Part shown: one piece after another, positions 41,940 to 51,242 of the stretch | How positions within the stretch are numbered: position 1 is the first letter of the stretch | Layout: each line of letters opens with the position of its first letter | Made by a program: the position numbers and the translations under genes | Origin: an uncultured Parasphingopyxis sp. | GTDB taxonomy: Bacteria > Pseudomonadota > Alphaproteobacteria > Sphingomonadales > Sphingomonadaceae | NCBI RefSeq assembly: GCF_937129435.1 | Contig: NZ_CAKZNF010000083.1 | Location: 1 to 53,761 of the forward strand | Direction: 5' to 3' | DNA length: 53,761 nt | Notes under the pieces: generated by a model | What the model was told of the DNA's origin: nothing | What the model saw: only the letters and a program-made list of their open reading frames with translations | Databases searched by the model: none

Positions 41940-44278
41940 CAGCCGACCAGCCTGTGTTCCCACTTCGTGCCGACGATCTCGAGCGTCTTTTCGAAGGGCA
42001 TGGGCTTGCCGAACAGATAGCCTTGCAGGAGATCGCAGCCAAGGTCGCGCATCCGGTTGAAATCCTCGGCGGTTTCGATGCCTTCCGCCGTGATCGAGAG
42101 GCGGAAGCTGTTGGCGAGCATCACGATGGCCTTGATGATCGACACCGTCTCGTCGCGCGTCGCAGCATCGCGCACGAAGCTGTGGTCGATCTTCAATTTG
42201 TGAAAGACCGCCTTGTTGAGATAGCCGAGCGAGGAATAGCCGGTGCCGAAATCGTCGAGCGCGATACCGACGCCGATGCCGCGCAGGCGTTTGAGGACGT
42301 CGAGCGAATTGCCGGCGCTGCTCATGAACACCGACTCGGTTACTTCGACCTCGAGCTTGGTCGGCGCGATCCGGGCCAGTTTCAGCGCGTTCGAAACGGC
42401 ATTGGGCAGGGCCGGGACGACGAGCTGCAGCGGCGATACGTTGACGGCGACGGTGATATCCTCGGGCCAGTTCGCGGCATCGAGGCAGGCGCGTTTCAGC
42501 ACCCATTCGCCCATTTCCTCGATCAATCCGCTTTCCTCGGCGATCGGAATGAAGCTGGCCGGAGAGACGAAGCCGCGTGTCGGGTGGTTCCAGCGCAGCA
42601 GGGCTTCGAAGCCTTCCACCCTCTGCGTGCGTGACGACACCAGCGGCTGATACATCAGCGAGAACTGGTCGCTGCCGATGGCCTGGCGCATATCGTGCTC
42701 GAGCCGGACGCGATCCTCTGCCTCGACCTGCATCTGGGGTTCGAAGCTGCAAAAAGTTCCCCGGCCGCGCGCCTTGGCATGATAGAGGGCGAGATCGGCC
42801 TTGCGGACCAGATCGTCGACATTGACGCCGTCGATCGGGCCGAAGGCGCAACCGATGCTCAGGCCGATCCGGATCTGGATATTGTCGATGACATAGGGCT
42901 GGCCGATGATCTGTATGAGCCTGTTGGCGAGGTCTTCGATGCCCAGCCGGCTCGAAGCATCCTCGACCACCACGGCGAACTCGTCGCCGCCGATGCGGCC
43001 GACGGTCGCCTTCGATCCGATCGCGTCCTTCAGGCGGCGCGAAACGGTCTTGAGGACCGCATCGCCCTTGGGATGACCGAATGTATCGTTGACCGGCTTG
43101 AAACCGTCGAGGTCGAGAAACAGGATTGCGCAGGGAACGCTGTTCGCCTTGCCGCGCTCCAGCGCTTCGCCGAGGATCGTCCGGACATGAGCGCGGTTCG
43201 GCAGGCCGGTCAGAACGTCCATATTGGCCAGCCGCTGCAAGCGCTGGTGCGAGCTCTTGGATTCGGTGATATCGAGCCCGACGCCGCGGAAACCGGCGAA
43301 CTCGCCGTCCTTGTCGGTGATCGGGCTGCCCGAGAGCGTGACCCAGCGGACGACCTTCTGGCCTTCGATCTTCATTTCATATTTGTCGAACCGCTTCTTG
43401 CGCGACAGAATCTGGCCCAGCTTCTCGGGATCGTCCAGGATCTGTGGCAGCGAATGGCCAAGCAGCTGATAGGTGCCCTGACCCATCAATTCGCCCATGC
43501 GCGGCGAGACGTAGGTCAGTTGGAACTGGGCATCGACCTGCCACAGCCAGCCGGCGCCCCGGTCTTCATATTCCTGCAGCAGCGATCCGATATCGGCGCG
43601 CTTTGCGGCCAACACGGCGGTGCGGTGGATTTGCCGATGCCAGAATCGCGCGAGCAGGAGAAAGCCGGCAAGACTGGTCGCGGCGACAGCGCCAAGAACT
43701 GCGGTTTCGACATAGACGGCGCTTTCGGCCGTCATCCAGATCGCGAAGCCGAAGCCGCCGGTGAGCACGGTGATCCATGCGATCACCGCTGCGGGGATGA
43801 CGGCGACGGAAATGCCGCTGACGATCATCACCACGACGATCAGTCCACCGGCCAGGGTCAGGCTGACCGGTACCCCGTTTAGCGTCGCGTAAACGGGCAT
43901 CGAGATCCAGATCGCCGCGCGCAGGAAATTGTCCAGAACCGCCAGCTGAATCTTGGAGGCGGGTTGTTCGTCATCGCGGCGGATCTGCGTCGTGTTGGCG
44001 AGCCAGCGGACGGACATGTAGGTCGCCCCGATGACGAGCGCGAGCCAGCTCAGCAGCGCCGGCATCGGCATGATCGGCCAGGCGAGGAGGACGAAGACGG
44101 CGGCGCAGACGACCTGAGTGGCGCCCGAATAGAGTGAAAAACCGGCCAGAATGTTGAGCTGCGCCGTGCGGACCTCGCCGACGGGTGCATGCCGTTCCTC
44201 GATGCGATGCGCAGGCGCGCGCACGTCGTTGTCACGACGCCCTCGCAGATTTCCGGCCGATTTGGGCAGTGTCGGCAT
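41939..44278 (-). CDS. membrane PAS-GGDEF-EAL protein (c-di-GMP turnover)
   Basis: The 779-residue protein has a charged N-terminus, about six membrane segments (residues 45-212), a PAS domain (240-340; GAGWLWQVDAQFQLTYVSPR to FRGVGLDITES), a GGDEF domain with the motif at 430-434 (GRIGGDEF), and an EAL domain with intact EALLRW, NVSPLQLV, DDFGTGYSSLGYL and EGIETAEDF. The I-site RxxD is missing. It is co-directional and overlaps the second GGDEF-EAL gene by four bases. The EAL domain looks active, so phosphodiesterase is likely; the GGDEF domain may be active or regulatory. Confidence 0.92.
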   Translation of the reverse strand: MPTLPKSAGNLRGRRDNDVRAPAHRIEERHAPVGEVRTAQLNILAGFSLYSGATQVVCAAVFVLLAWPIMPMPALLSWLALVIGATYMSVRWLANTTQIRRDDEQPASKIQLAVLDNFLRAAIWISMPVYATLNGVPVSLTLAGGLIVVVMIVSGISVAVIPAAVIAWITVLTGGFGFAIWMTAESAVYVETAVLGAVAATSLAGFLLLARFWHRQIHRTAVLAAKRADIGSLLQEYEDRGAGWLWQVDAQFQLTYVSPRMGELMGQGTYQLLGHSLPQILDDPEKLGQILSRKKRFDKYEMKIEGQKVVRWVTLSGSPITDKDGEFAGFRGVGLDITESKSSHQRLQRLANMDVLTGLPNRAHVRTILGEALERGKANSVPCAILFLDLDGFKPVNDTFGHPKGDAVLKTVSRRLKDAIGSKATVGRIGGDEFAVVVEDASSRLGIEDLANRLIQIIGQPYVIDNIQIRIGLSIGCAFGPIDGVNVDDLVRKADLALYHAKARGRGTFCSFEPQMQVEAEDRVRLEHDMRQAIGSDQFSLMYQPLVSSRTQRVEGFEALLRWNHPTRGFVSPASFIPIAEESGLIEEMGEWVLKRACLDAANWPEDITVAVNVSPLQLVVPALPNAVSNALKLARIAPTKLEVEVTESVFMSSAGNSLDVLKRLRGIGVGIALDDFGTGYSSLGYLNKAVFHKLKIDHSFVRDAATRDETVSIIKAIVMLANSFRLSITAEGIETAEDFNRMRDLGCDLLQGYLFGKPMPFEKTLEIVGTKWEHRLVG

Positions 44279-44491
44279 ATGACCCTTTGCTTCAGACGCG
44301 TCCGTTCAAAGAGCCTGATAGGCACAATGCTTTGACGCTTGGTTAAAATCGCCTTTGCGCTGAACCACTTGTTAAGAACGATTCAAGCGCCGTTCAGCGC
44401 CGATTGCGAAAATGCGTGCAGTCACTAGATTGACCTCATGGCGATCGCGCAAATAGCCGCGATACAATCATATTTTTGGGAGAGCCCTTTC

Positions 44492-46663
44492 ATGAAACGT
44501 GTCCTTTTCACCGCGGCGAGCGGACTTGCCATGTCGCTGTCGATGCCTGCGGCCGTGAATGCGCAGGAGGCCGAGATGACGACGAATGGCGAAATGACGA
44601 GCGCCGAGACAAATCCGCTGCTTGCCGAGTGGACCGGACCCTTTGAGGGCGTTCCGCCCTGGGACCAGATGGCGCCCGAATATTTCCCCGGCGCGTTCGA
44701 GGCGGCGATGGAAGAGATGCGTGCCGAGGTGCAGGCGGTGATCGACAATCCCGAGCCGGCGACGTTCGACAACACTAACCGGCCGATGGAATTGATCGGT
44801 GAAACGATGGGCCGCGTCCAGGCGATGTTCGGCGTCGCCGTCAGCAATATCAGCAACGACGAATATCGCGCTGTTCAGGCAGAATGGGCACCCCGGCTCG
44901 CCGCCTTCTACCAGCAACTCTATCTTCAGCCCGAATTGATCGAGCGTTATCGCACCGTTTACGAGAATCTCGATGAGAGCGACCTGACCGACGAGCAGCG
45001 CCGTCTGGCCACGCGCGACTATGAGCAGCTACAGCGCAACGGTGCGCTGCTCGAAGGCGAGGATCGCGAACGACTGAGCGAGATCACCCAGGAATTGGCG
45101 AGTCTTTACAGCGAGTTCAGCAACAAGGTGCTCGCCGATGAAGAGACCTATATCCTGCTCGACAGCGAAGACGATCTGGCGGGACTTCCTGACAGCTTCG
45201 TCAGCACGCTGCGCGGCGCGGCGGAGGAACGCGAGGTCGAGGGCTGGGCCGTCGTCAACACGCGCTCCTATATGCAGCCTTTCCTGCAGAATTCGACGCG
45301 GCGCGACCTGCGCGAACAGGTCTATAACGCGTACATCAATCGTGGCGATAATGGCGATGAAAACGACACCAACGCCACGATCGCGCAGATCCTGCAGCTT
45401 CGCGCCGAACGCGCCGCGCTGCTCGGCTTCGAAACGCACGCCCATTGGCGGATGGCCGACACCATGGCCCAGACGCCGGAAAATGCCGAAGACCTGATGA
45501 TGCGGGTCTGGCCGGCAGCGGTCGCCCGCGTCGAGCAGGAGGTCGCCGACATGCAGGCGATCGCCGATCGCGAGGGCGCGGGCATCACGATCGAGCCCTG
45601 GGACTATCGCTTCTATGCCGAAAAGGTGCGTCAGGATCGCTATTCGATCGACGAGAGCGAGATCACGCCTTATTTCCAGCTGGAAAACATGATCGAGGCG
45701 ATGTTCTGGGCTGCGGGCCAGCTCTACGATCTCGAGTTTACGGAAAACACGGGTGACGTCCCCGTCTTCCAGGAGGATGTGCGTACCTTCGTCGTGACGG
45801 ACAGCCGCGACGGATCCAATGTCGGGCTATTCTATCTCGACAACTACGCACGTACGGGCAAGCGCTCGGGCGCCTGGATGACGACCTATCGCAGCCAGCA
45901 GACGCTGGGCGGCGAGCAGAACGTCCTTGCCTCGAACAACAACAATTTCACCGAGCCGGCCGCGGGCGAAGTAGCACTGATCAGCCTCGACGATGCGAGC
46001 ACGCTGTTCCACGAATTCGGCCATGGCATCCATTACCTGTTGCAGGACGTCTATTATCCGGGCCTGTCGGGTACGCCGCGCGACTTCGTCGAATATCCGA
46101 GTCAGGTGAACGAGAACTGGTTGCTGACGCGGGCGATCCTCGATCGTTTTGCCACGCACTATGAGACCGGTGAACCGATGCCGCAGGCACTCGTCGACCG
46201 GATCGAGGAATCGAGCACCTTCAACGAAGGCTTCGCCACGGTCGAATATCTGTCGAGCGCGATCGTCGACATGCGGCTGCACAATCGCACCGAGCCGGTA
46301 ACCGATGTCGATGCGTTCGAGCGCGAGACGCTGGCCGAAATCGGAATGCCCGAGGAGATCGTGATGCGGCACCGGCTGCCGCAGTTCAATCACCTCTTCT
46401 CGTCGGACGCCTATTCGGCCGGCTATTATAGCTATCTCTGGTCGGAAACGATGGACGCCGACACTTGGGAAGCGTTCGAGGAAACCGGCGATGTGTGGAA
46501 CCGCGAAGTGGCCGACCGCTTCCGCGAATATCTGCTGTCGACCGGCAACGAGACCGACCGAGCCGAGGCCTATCGCCAGTTCCGCGGTCGCGACCCGGAC
46601 GTCGATGCGCTGCTGAGGAAGCGCGGCTTCCCGGTGCCGGCGGAAGGCGACACGACCGACTGA
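44492..46663 (+). CDS. dcp: M3-family metallopeptidase (peptidyl-dipeptidase Dcp type), exported
   Basis: The 723-residue protein starts at ATG 44492 behind GGGAGAG. Residues 1-25 are a signal peptide ending AVNA/QE, so it acts in the periplasm. The zinc motif HEFGH is at 507-511 (FHEFGHGIHYLL), and the third ligand Glu is in ESSTFNEGFATVEYLSS. The Dcp/oligopeptidase A-like blocks GLFYLDNYARTGKRSGAWM, FVEYPSQVNENWL and FSSDAYSAGYYSYLWSE are present. Dcp cleaves dipeptides from the C-terminus of oligopeptides. It stands alone, with a terminator behind it. Confidence 0.92.
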   Translation: MKRVLFTAASGLAMSLSMPAAVNAQEAEMTTNGEMTSAETNPLLAEWTGPFEGVPPWDQMAPEYFPGAFEAAMEEMRAEVQAVIDNPEPATFDNTNRPMELIGETMGRVQAMFGVAVSNISNDEYRAVQAEWAPRLAAFYQQLYLQPELIERYRTVYENLDESDLTDEQRRLATRDYEQLQRNGALLEGEDRERLSEITQELASLYSEFSNKVLADEETYILLDSEDDLAGLPDSFVSTLRGAAEEREVEGWAVVNTRSYMQPFLQNSTRRDLREQVYNAYINRGDNGDENDTNATIAQILQLRAERAALLGFETHAHWRMADTMAQTPENAEDLMMRVWPAAVARVEQEVADMQAIADREGAGITIEPWDYRFYAEKVRQDRYSIDESEITPYFQLENMIEAMFWAAGQLYDLEFTENTGDVPVFQEDVRTFVVTDSRDGSNVGLFYLDNYARTGKRSGAWMTTYRSQQTLGGEQNVLASNNNNFTEPAAGEVALISLDDASTLFHEFGHGIHYLLQDVYYPGLSGTPRDFVEYPSQVNENWLLTRAILDRFATHYETGEPMPQALVDRIEESSTFNEGFATVEYLSSAIVDMRLHNRTEPVTDVDAFERETLAEIGMPEEIVMRHRLPQFNHLFSSDAYSAGYYSYLWSETMDADTWEAFEETGDVWNREVADRFREYLLSTGNETDRAEAYRQFRGRDPDVDALLRKRGFPVPAEGDTTD

Positions 46664-46686
46664 TCGCGTCGGATCGACAGGAAGAA

Positions 46687-46711
46687 GGGCGGGCCTCGGC
46701 TCGCCCTTTTT
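46687..46711 (+). terminator. rho-independent terminator after the M3 peptidase
   Basis: GGGCGGGC, CTCG, GCTCGCCC (one G-T pair) is followed by five T at 46707-46711. It lies 24 bp after the peptidase stop and before the convergent META-domain gene. Confidence 0.85.
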
Positions 46712-46719
46712 GTTAGGCG

Positions 46720-47475
46720 CTAGCGTGTCGCGGTGAGCAGCGGGCCGCTTTCGGAGAACAGCGTCAGCGTGCCATCTTCGGCGATTTCGAAGCTGATGGT
46801 TTGCCGGAACGCGTCGAACAGACGCGATTCCCATTGCATTCTCGGGCCGGGGCACGCCATGCGGGTGCTCGAAACGGCACCGATGGTCAGGCCATCGGAC
46901 AGCTCGTAGCTGCCGCGATAGCGGTTGCAGCCGCCGACGCCGAAAATCCCGCCTTCGCCGTCGAAGCGGATCGACTGCTCGACACCTTCGGGAACGGCTT
47001 CGCCGCCGATGTTCGCGACCGTGAATTCGCCGTCGCGCATCACTTCCTCGGTAGTGCCGCCGCAGCCTTCGAAATAGCTGTCGGCGAGAATGATCCGCAC
47101 CGTCTTCGGAAAAGGCAGGCCCGCCATCGAGTCGCTGCAATGCCGGTCCTCGACCAGCATCATCAGCGCGCGGCCTTGCGCGTTTTGCGGCGGCACGTCG
47201 CCTCCGACCGCCGATATCGGACCCGTCAGCAACGTGCCGTCACGCACCGGCCGTTCGCTTTCGCGTGCCGCCGTCGCGGTGAAGACGCCCAGATGTTCGA
47301 ATTCGATGGTGTCGGCGCTAATGGTAGCGGACCAGAAGGGTTCGTTGCCTCTTGCGCTGAATCCGTCCCAGCGGTCGGGCGCTGCTTCGGTCGCCTCGTC
47401 ATGATGATCGGCCGAAGCGGTTGCGGGCAGGGTGAGGAGCGAGGCGGCGATGATGGCGGCAAATGCGTGTTTCAT
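46720..47475 (-). CDS. exported META-domain (HslJ-like) protein
   Basis: The 251-residue protein starts at ATG 47475 with a signal peptide (MKHAFAAIIAASLLTLPATASA). The N-terminal half has the GNEPFWSATI block typical of COG3650-like exported proteins. The C-terminal half is a META domain: FGVGGCNRYRGSYEL, SSTRMACPGPRMQWE, FRQTISFEI. Such proteins are linked to heat-shock and novobiocin or metal stress tolerance, without known chemistry. Unlike HslJ there is no lipobox Cys. It diverges from the bkd operon across a 138-bp promoter region. Confidence 0.82.
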   Translation of the reverse strand: MKHAFAAIIAASLLTLPATASADHHDEATEAAPDRWDGFSARGNEPFWSATISADTIEFEHLGVFTATAARESERPVRDGTLLTGPISAVGGDVPPQNAQGRALMMLVEDRHCSDSMAGLPFPKTVRIILADSYFEGCGGTTEEVMRDGEFTVANIGGEAVPEGVEQSIRFDGEGGIFGVGGCNRYRGSYELSDGLTIGAVSSTRMACPGPRMQWESRLFDAFRQTISFEIAEDGTLTLFSESGPLLTATR

Positions 47476-47544
47476 GGGCTTCCGATACCGCAAAAGGGCG
47501 ACCGCGTCATCCTTGCTGCCGCAGGAACCTATCGCGGTCTCGTG

Positions 47545-47560
47545 TAATTATATTATAAGC
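47545..47560. promoter_or_regulatory. AT-rich putative promoter between META gene and bkd operon
   Basis: TAATTATATTATAAGC is the only AT-rich spot in this GC-rich divergent region. On the minus strand it contains TATAAT, a perfect -10 box for the META gene. The near palindrome could also serve the bkd operon on the plus strand. No good -35 is evident. Confidence 0.35.
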
Positions 47561-47613
47561 GTCGCGACCAACGATTCGCCCCGGCGCCTGACGGGGCAGA
47601 GAAGAGGGACTGC

Positions 47614-48900
47614 ATGGCAGCCGACGAACCGCGCCGGAATCTTCCGCCGCTCCAATTGCACATTCCCGAGCCCAAATTCCGGCCCGGGGACGAAGCGGAT
47701 TTTTCGGACATCGAAGTCCCGCCCGCGGGAGAGACGCCGCGCCCCGACACCGCCGCACCGCATGACGCCATGCGCGGCCATGCCTATGGTCTCGTCCGTG
47801 TGCTCGACGACGACCACAAGGCGGTCGGGCCCTGGGATCCCAAGCTCGACGCCGATACGCTCCGGAAGATGCTGCGCGCGATGGCGCTGACCCGGGCGTA
47901 CGACCAGCGCATGTTCCGTGCCCAGCGGCAGGGCAAGACGAGCTTCTACATGAAGTGCACGGGCGAGGAGGCGGTCGCGATCGCCGCAACCTTCGCGCTC
48001 GACCGCGACGACATGACTTTCCCCAGCTACCGCCAGCAGGGAATCCTGATCGCGCGCGACTGGTCGCTCGTCGACATGATGAACCAGGTCTATTCGAACA
48101 AGAAGGACCGGCTGAAGGGCCGCCAGCTTCCGATCATGTATTCGACCAAGCAGGGCGCCTTCTTCTCGATCTCGGGCAATCTCGCGACGCAATTCCCGCA
48201 GGCCGTGGGTTGGGCGATGGCGTCAGCGGCCAAGGGCGACACGCGGATCGCGGCGACCTGGACCGGTGAAGGGTCGAGCGCCGAGGGCGACTTCCATTCG
48301 GCCTGCACCTTCGCCGCCGTCTACAAGGCGCCCGTCATCATGAACGTCGTCAACAACCAATGGGCGATCAGCTCGTTCAGCGGCTTTGCCGGCGCCGAGC
48401 AGACGACCTTTGCCGCGCGCGCCGTCGGCTATGGCATCGCCGGTCTGCGCGTCGATGGCAACGACGCGCTCGCCGTCTATGCGGCGACGCAATGGGCGGC
48501 CGAGCGCGCGCGCACGAATAACGGCCCGACGCTGATCGAGCATTTCACCTATCGCGCCGAAGGTCATTCGACCTCGGACGATCCCTCGCAATACCGCTCC
48601 GCCGACGAGGCCGCCGAATGGCCGCTCGGCGATCCGATCGCGCGGCTCAAGAACCACCTGATCGGCCTTGGCGAATGGACCGAGGAAAAGCAGGAAGCGA
48701 TGGACCAGGAGGTTGCCGAACAGGTCAAAACGGCGGCGAAACAGGCGGAGAAGAATGGCATTCTCGGCCACGGCCTGCACCACCCGCTCGAAACCATGTT
48801 CGAAGAAGTATTCGAGGAAATGCCTTGGCACCTGCGCGAACAGGAAGAAGAGATGCTCGCCGAAAACCGCGCGGCCAACAATGTGGCGAAGACGCGATGA
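47614..48900 (+). CDS. bkdA1: branched-chain 2-oxoacid dehydrogenase E1 alpha
   Basis: The 428-residue subunit binds thiamine diphosphate. The TPP motif runs from WTGEGSSAEGDFH to NVVNNQWAIS. The phosphorylation-loop region is YRAEGHSTSDDPSQYR, and LTRAYDQRMFRAQRQGKTSFYMKCTGEEA precedes. The N-terminal extension (about 100 residues) is typical of BkdA1 rather than of pyruvate dehydrogenase E1 alpha. With E1 beta it decarboxylates the 2-oxoacids of Val, Leu and Ile and passes the acyl group to E2. ATG 47614 is taken with GAAGAGGGA upstream. The next gene overlaps by four bases. Confidence 0.95.
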   Translation: MAADEPRRNLPPLQLHIPEPKFRPGDEADFSDIEVPPAGETPRPDTAAPHDAMRGHAYGLVRVLDDDHKAVGPWDPKLDADTLRKMLRAMALTRAYDQRMFRAQRQGKTSFYMKCTGEEAVAIAATFALDRDDMTFPSYRQQGILIARDWSLVDMMNQVYSNKKDRLKGRQLPIMYSTKQGAFFSISGNLATQFPQAVGWAMASAAKGDTRIAATWTGEGSSAEGDFHSACTFAAVYKAPVIMNVVNNQWAISSFSGFAGAEQTTFAARAVGYGIAGLRVDGNDALAVYAATQWAAERARTNNGPTLIEHFTYRAEGHSTSDDPSQYRSADEAAEWPLGDPIARLKNHLIGLGEWTEEKQEAMDQEVAEQVKTAAKQAEKNGILGHGLHHPLETMFEEVFEEMPWHLREQEEEMLAENRAANNVAKTR

Positions 48901-49952
48901 GCGAGGAAAACAAGCCCCAGGAAACCAAACCCAAAAACATGATCCAGGCGATCAACAGCGCCATGGATGTGGCGATGGATCGCGATCCGAATGTCTGCGT
49001 GTTCGGCGAGGATGTCGGATATTATGGCGGGGTTTTCCGCGCCACCGCCGGGCTGCAGGAAAAATACGGCAAGACCCGCGCCTTCGACACGCCGATCAAC
49101 GAATGCGGCATTATCGGCGTGGCGGTCGGCATGGCGACCTATGGCCTGCGGCCCGTCGCCGAAATCCAGTTTGCCGATTATATCTATCCCGGCCTCGACC
49201 AGATCGTGTCCGAAGCGGCACGGCTGCGCTATCGCTCGGCCGGCGAGTTCACCGTGCCGATGGTGATCCGCTCGCCCTTTGGCGGCGGGATTTTCGGCGG
49301 GCAGACGCACAGCCAGTCGCCCGAAAGTATCTTCACCCATATCTGCGGCATCAAGACGGTGATCCCCTCGACGCCATACGACGCCAAGGGCCTGCTGATC
49401 GCCGCGATCGAGGACCCCGATCCGGTCGTCTTCTTCGAGCCCAAGCGCATCTATAACGGCCCGTTCGACGGCCATTATGACGAGCCCGTCCAGCCCTGGT
49501 CGAAGCACCCCGCCAGCGCAGTGCCCGACGAGCATTATGTTATCCCGCTCGGCAAGGCGAACACGCTGCGCGAAGGCAATGACGTGACGCTGCTCGTCTA
49601 CGGCACCATGGTGCATGTCGCCCTGCGCGCCGTCGAGGAACTGGGCGTCGATGCCGATGTCATCGATCTGCGGACATTGCTGCCGCTCGATATCGAGGCG
49701 ATCGAGAATTCGGTGAAGAAGACCGGGCGCTGCGTCATCATGCACGAGGCGACGCGGACATCGGGCTTCGGCGCCGAACTCGCGGCGCTGGTGCAGGAAC
49801 GCTGTTTCTATCATCTCGAAGCGCCGGTGCAGCGCGTGACGGGTTACGACACGCCCTATCCGCACAGCCTCGAATGGGCCTATTTCCCCGGCCCCGTGCG
49901 CACCCGCCTCGCCCTCGAACGCGTCATGGAGGACGTCAGTGGCCAAGTTTAA
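48897..49952 (+). CDS. bkdA2: branched-chain 2-oxoacid dehydrogenase E1 beta
   Basis: The 351-residue subunit starts at ATG 48897, overlapping the E1 alpha stop (ATGA). The blocks FGEDVGYYGGVFRAT, TPINECGIIGVAVGMATYGLRPVAEIQFADY and MVIRSPFGGGIFGGQTHSQSPE (with active-site His) are characteristic. VIMHEATRTSGFGAELAALV lies in the C-terminal transketolase domain. It forms the alpha2beta2 E1 with the preceding gene. E2 begins inside its last 14 bp. Confidence 0.95.
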   Translation: MSEENKPQETKPKNMIQAINSAMDVAMDRDPNVCVFGEDVGYYGGVFRATAGLQEKYGKTRAFDTPINECGIIGVAVGMATYGLRPVAEIQFADYIYPGLDQIVSEAARLRYRSAGEFTVPMVIRSPFGGGIFGGQTHSQSPESIFTHICGIKTVIPSTPYDAKGLLIAAIEDPDPVVFFEPKRIYNGPFDGHYDEPVQPWSKHPASAVPDEHYVIPLGKANTLREGNDVTLLVYGTMVHVALRAVEELGVDADVIDLRTLLPLDIEAIENSVKKTGRCVIMHEATRTSGFGAELAALVQERCFYHLEAPVQRVTGYDTPYPHSLEWAYFPGPVRTRLALERVMEDVSGQV

Positions 49953-51231
49953 GTTCAAGCTCCCCGATATCGGCGAAGGCATCGCCGAGGCCGAAATCGT
50001 CGCCTGGCACGTTAAGGTCGGCGACGAGGTCGAAGAGGATCAGGGCATCGCCGACATGATGACCGACAAGGCCACGGTCGAGATGGAAAGCCCGGTTGCC
50101 GGCAAGATCGTCGAGCTGAACGGCGAAGAGGGCGACATGCTCGCCATCGGATCGGTGCTGGCGGTGATCGAGACCGACGAAATTCCCGACGAGGAGGAGG
50201 AAGAACCGTCCGCCGCCGCCGCTCGCCTGTCCGAGGAACGGGCGCGCGAGAAGGCCGAGGAAAAGGTGGTGGAATCGGTGAAGGCGCAGTCCGAAGAGCA
50301 GTCGGACGAGCCCGAACCCGCGCCTGAGCCGGCCGCCGAACCCACGCCGCAGCCGGCGCAGGAAGCCAAGGCGGACCACAAGGTCCTCGCCTCGCCGGCC
50401 GTGCGCAAGCGCGCCGCCGACCTCGGCATCGACCTTGCCGATGTGACGCCGCATGGCGACCGCGTCCGTCATTCGGATCTCGACCAGTATCTGACTTACA
50501 ATGCCGGCTATCATGCGCCCGGTCGTTCGGCGAAACGCGAGGACGAGACGGTCAAGGTCATCGGCCTCCGCCGCCGGATCGCGGAGAATATGGCCGCGTC
50601 CAAGCGCCACATCCCGCACTTCACCTATGTCGAAGAAATCGACGTTACCGAGCTCGAAGACATGCGCGGCGATCTCAACGCGGATCGAGGCGACCGGCCC
50701 AAGCTGACGGTGCTTCCCTTCATCATCGCGGCGATCTGCAAGACGCTGCCCGACTTTCCCATGATCAATGCCACCTATGACGATGAGGGCGGCGTGGTGA
50801 CGCGGCACGGCGCGGTGCATCTCGGCATGGCGACGCAGACCGATACCGGCCTGATCGTCCCCGTGATCCGCGACGCGCAGGACAAGAATGTCTGGCAGCT
50901 CGCCAACGAGATCAACCGGCTCGCCGAGGCGGCGCGCACCGGCAAGGCGAAGTCGGAAGAGCTGTCCGGCGGCACGCTGACGATCACGTCACTGGGCCCG
51001 CTCGGCGGCATTGCCACGACGCCCGTCATCAACCGGCCCGAGGTCGCCATCATCGGCCCGAACAAGATCGTCGAACGCCCGGCGATCGCCGACGGCGAAC
51101 TCGTCATCGCCAAGCAGATGAACCTGTCGATCAGCTGCGACCACCGCGTCGTCGACGGCTATGATGCCGCAAGCTACGTCCAGGCGCTCAAAAAGGTGCT
51201 GGAGACGCCGGTGTTGATTTTGGCGGAGTAG
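49939..51231 (+). CDS. bkdB: branched-chain 2-oxoacid dehydrogenase E2 (dihydrolipoyl acyltransferase)
   Basis: The 430-residue protein starts at GTG 49939, overlapping E1 beta by 14 bp. A lipoyl domain (residues 1-80) carries the lipoylated Lys in MTDKATVEM. It is followed by a long acidic and Ala/Pro/Glu-rich linker (85-140), a peripheral-subunit-binding domain (ASPAVRKRAADLGIDLADV) and the catalytic acyltransferase domain ending in SISCDHRVVDGYDAASY with the His/Asp pair. It moves the branched acyl group to CoA. The E3 (lipoamide dehydrogenase) gene is absent in the window and must be shared from elsewhere. Confidence 0.95.
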   Translation: MAKFKFKLPDIGEGIAEAEIVAWHVKVGDEVEEDQGIADMMTDKATVEMESPVAGKIVELNGEEGDMLAIGSVLAVIETDEIPDEEEEEPSAAAARLSEERAREKAEEKVVESVKAQSEEQSDEPEPAPEPAAEPTPQPAQEAKADHKVLASPAVRKRAADLGIDLADVTPHGDRVRHSDLDQYLTYNAGYHAPGRSAKREDETVKVIGLRRRIAENMAASKRHIPHFTYVEEIDVTELEDMRGDLNADRGDRPKLTVLPFIIAAICKTLPDFPMINATYDDEGGVVTRHGAVHLGMATQTDTGLIVPVIRDAQDKNVWQLANEINRLAEAARTGKAKSEELSGGTLTITSLGPLGGIATTPVINRPEVAIIGPNKIVERPAIADGELVIAKQMNLSISCDHRVVDGYDAASYVQALKKVLETPVLILAE

Positions 51232-51242
51232 CGCCGGTAGCC

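Noticed and set aside
41940..42851. 5' extension of the first GGDEF-EAL frame
   Set aside because: It runs through the EAL domain of the neighbouring gene in another frame; ATG 41939 begins the real protein.
49939..51231. 2-oxoglutarate or pyruvate dehydrogenase E2
   Set aside because: Adjacent E1 alpha/beta pair of the BkdA type and the overall E2 sequence fit the branched-chain complex; an OGDH E1 would be one long protein.
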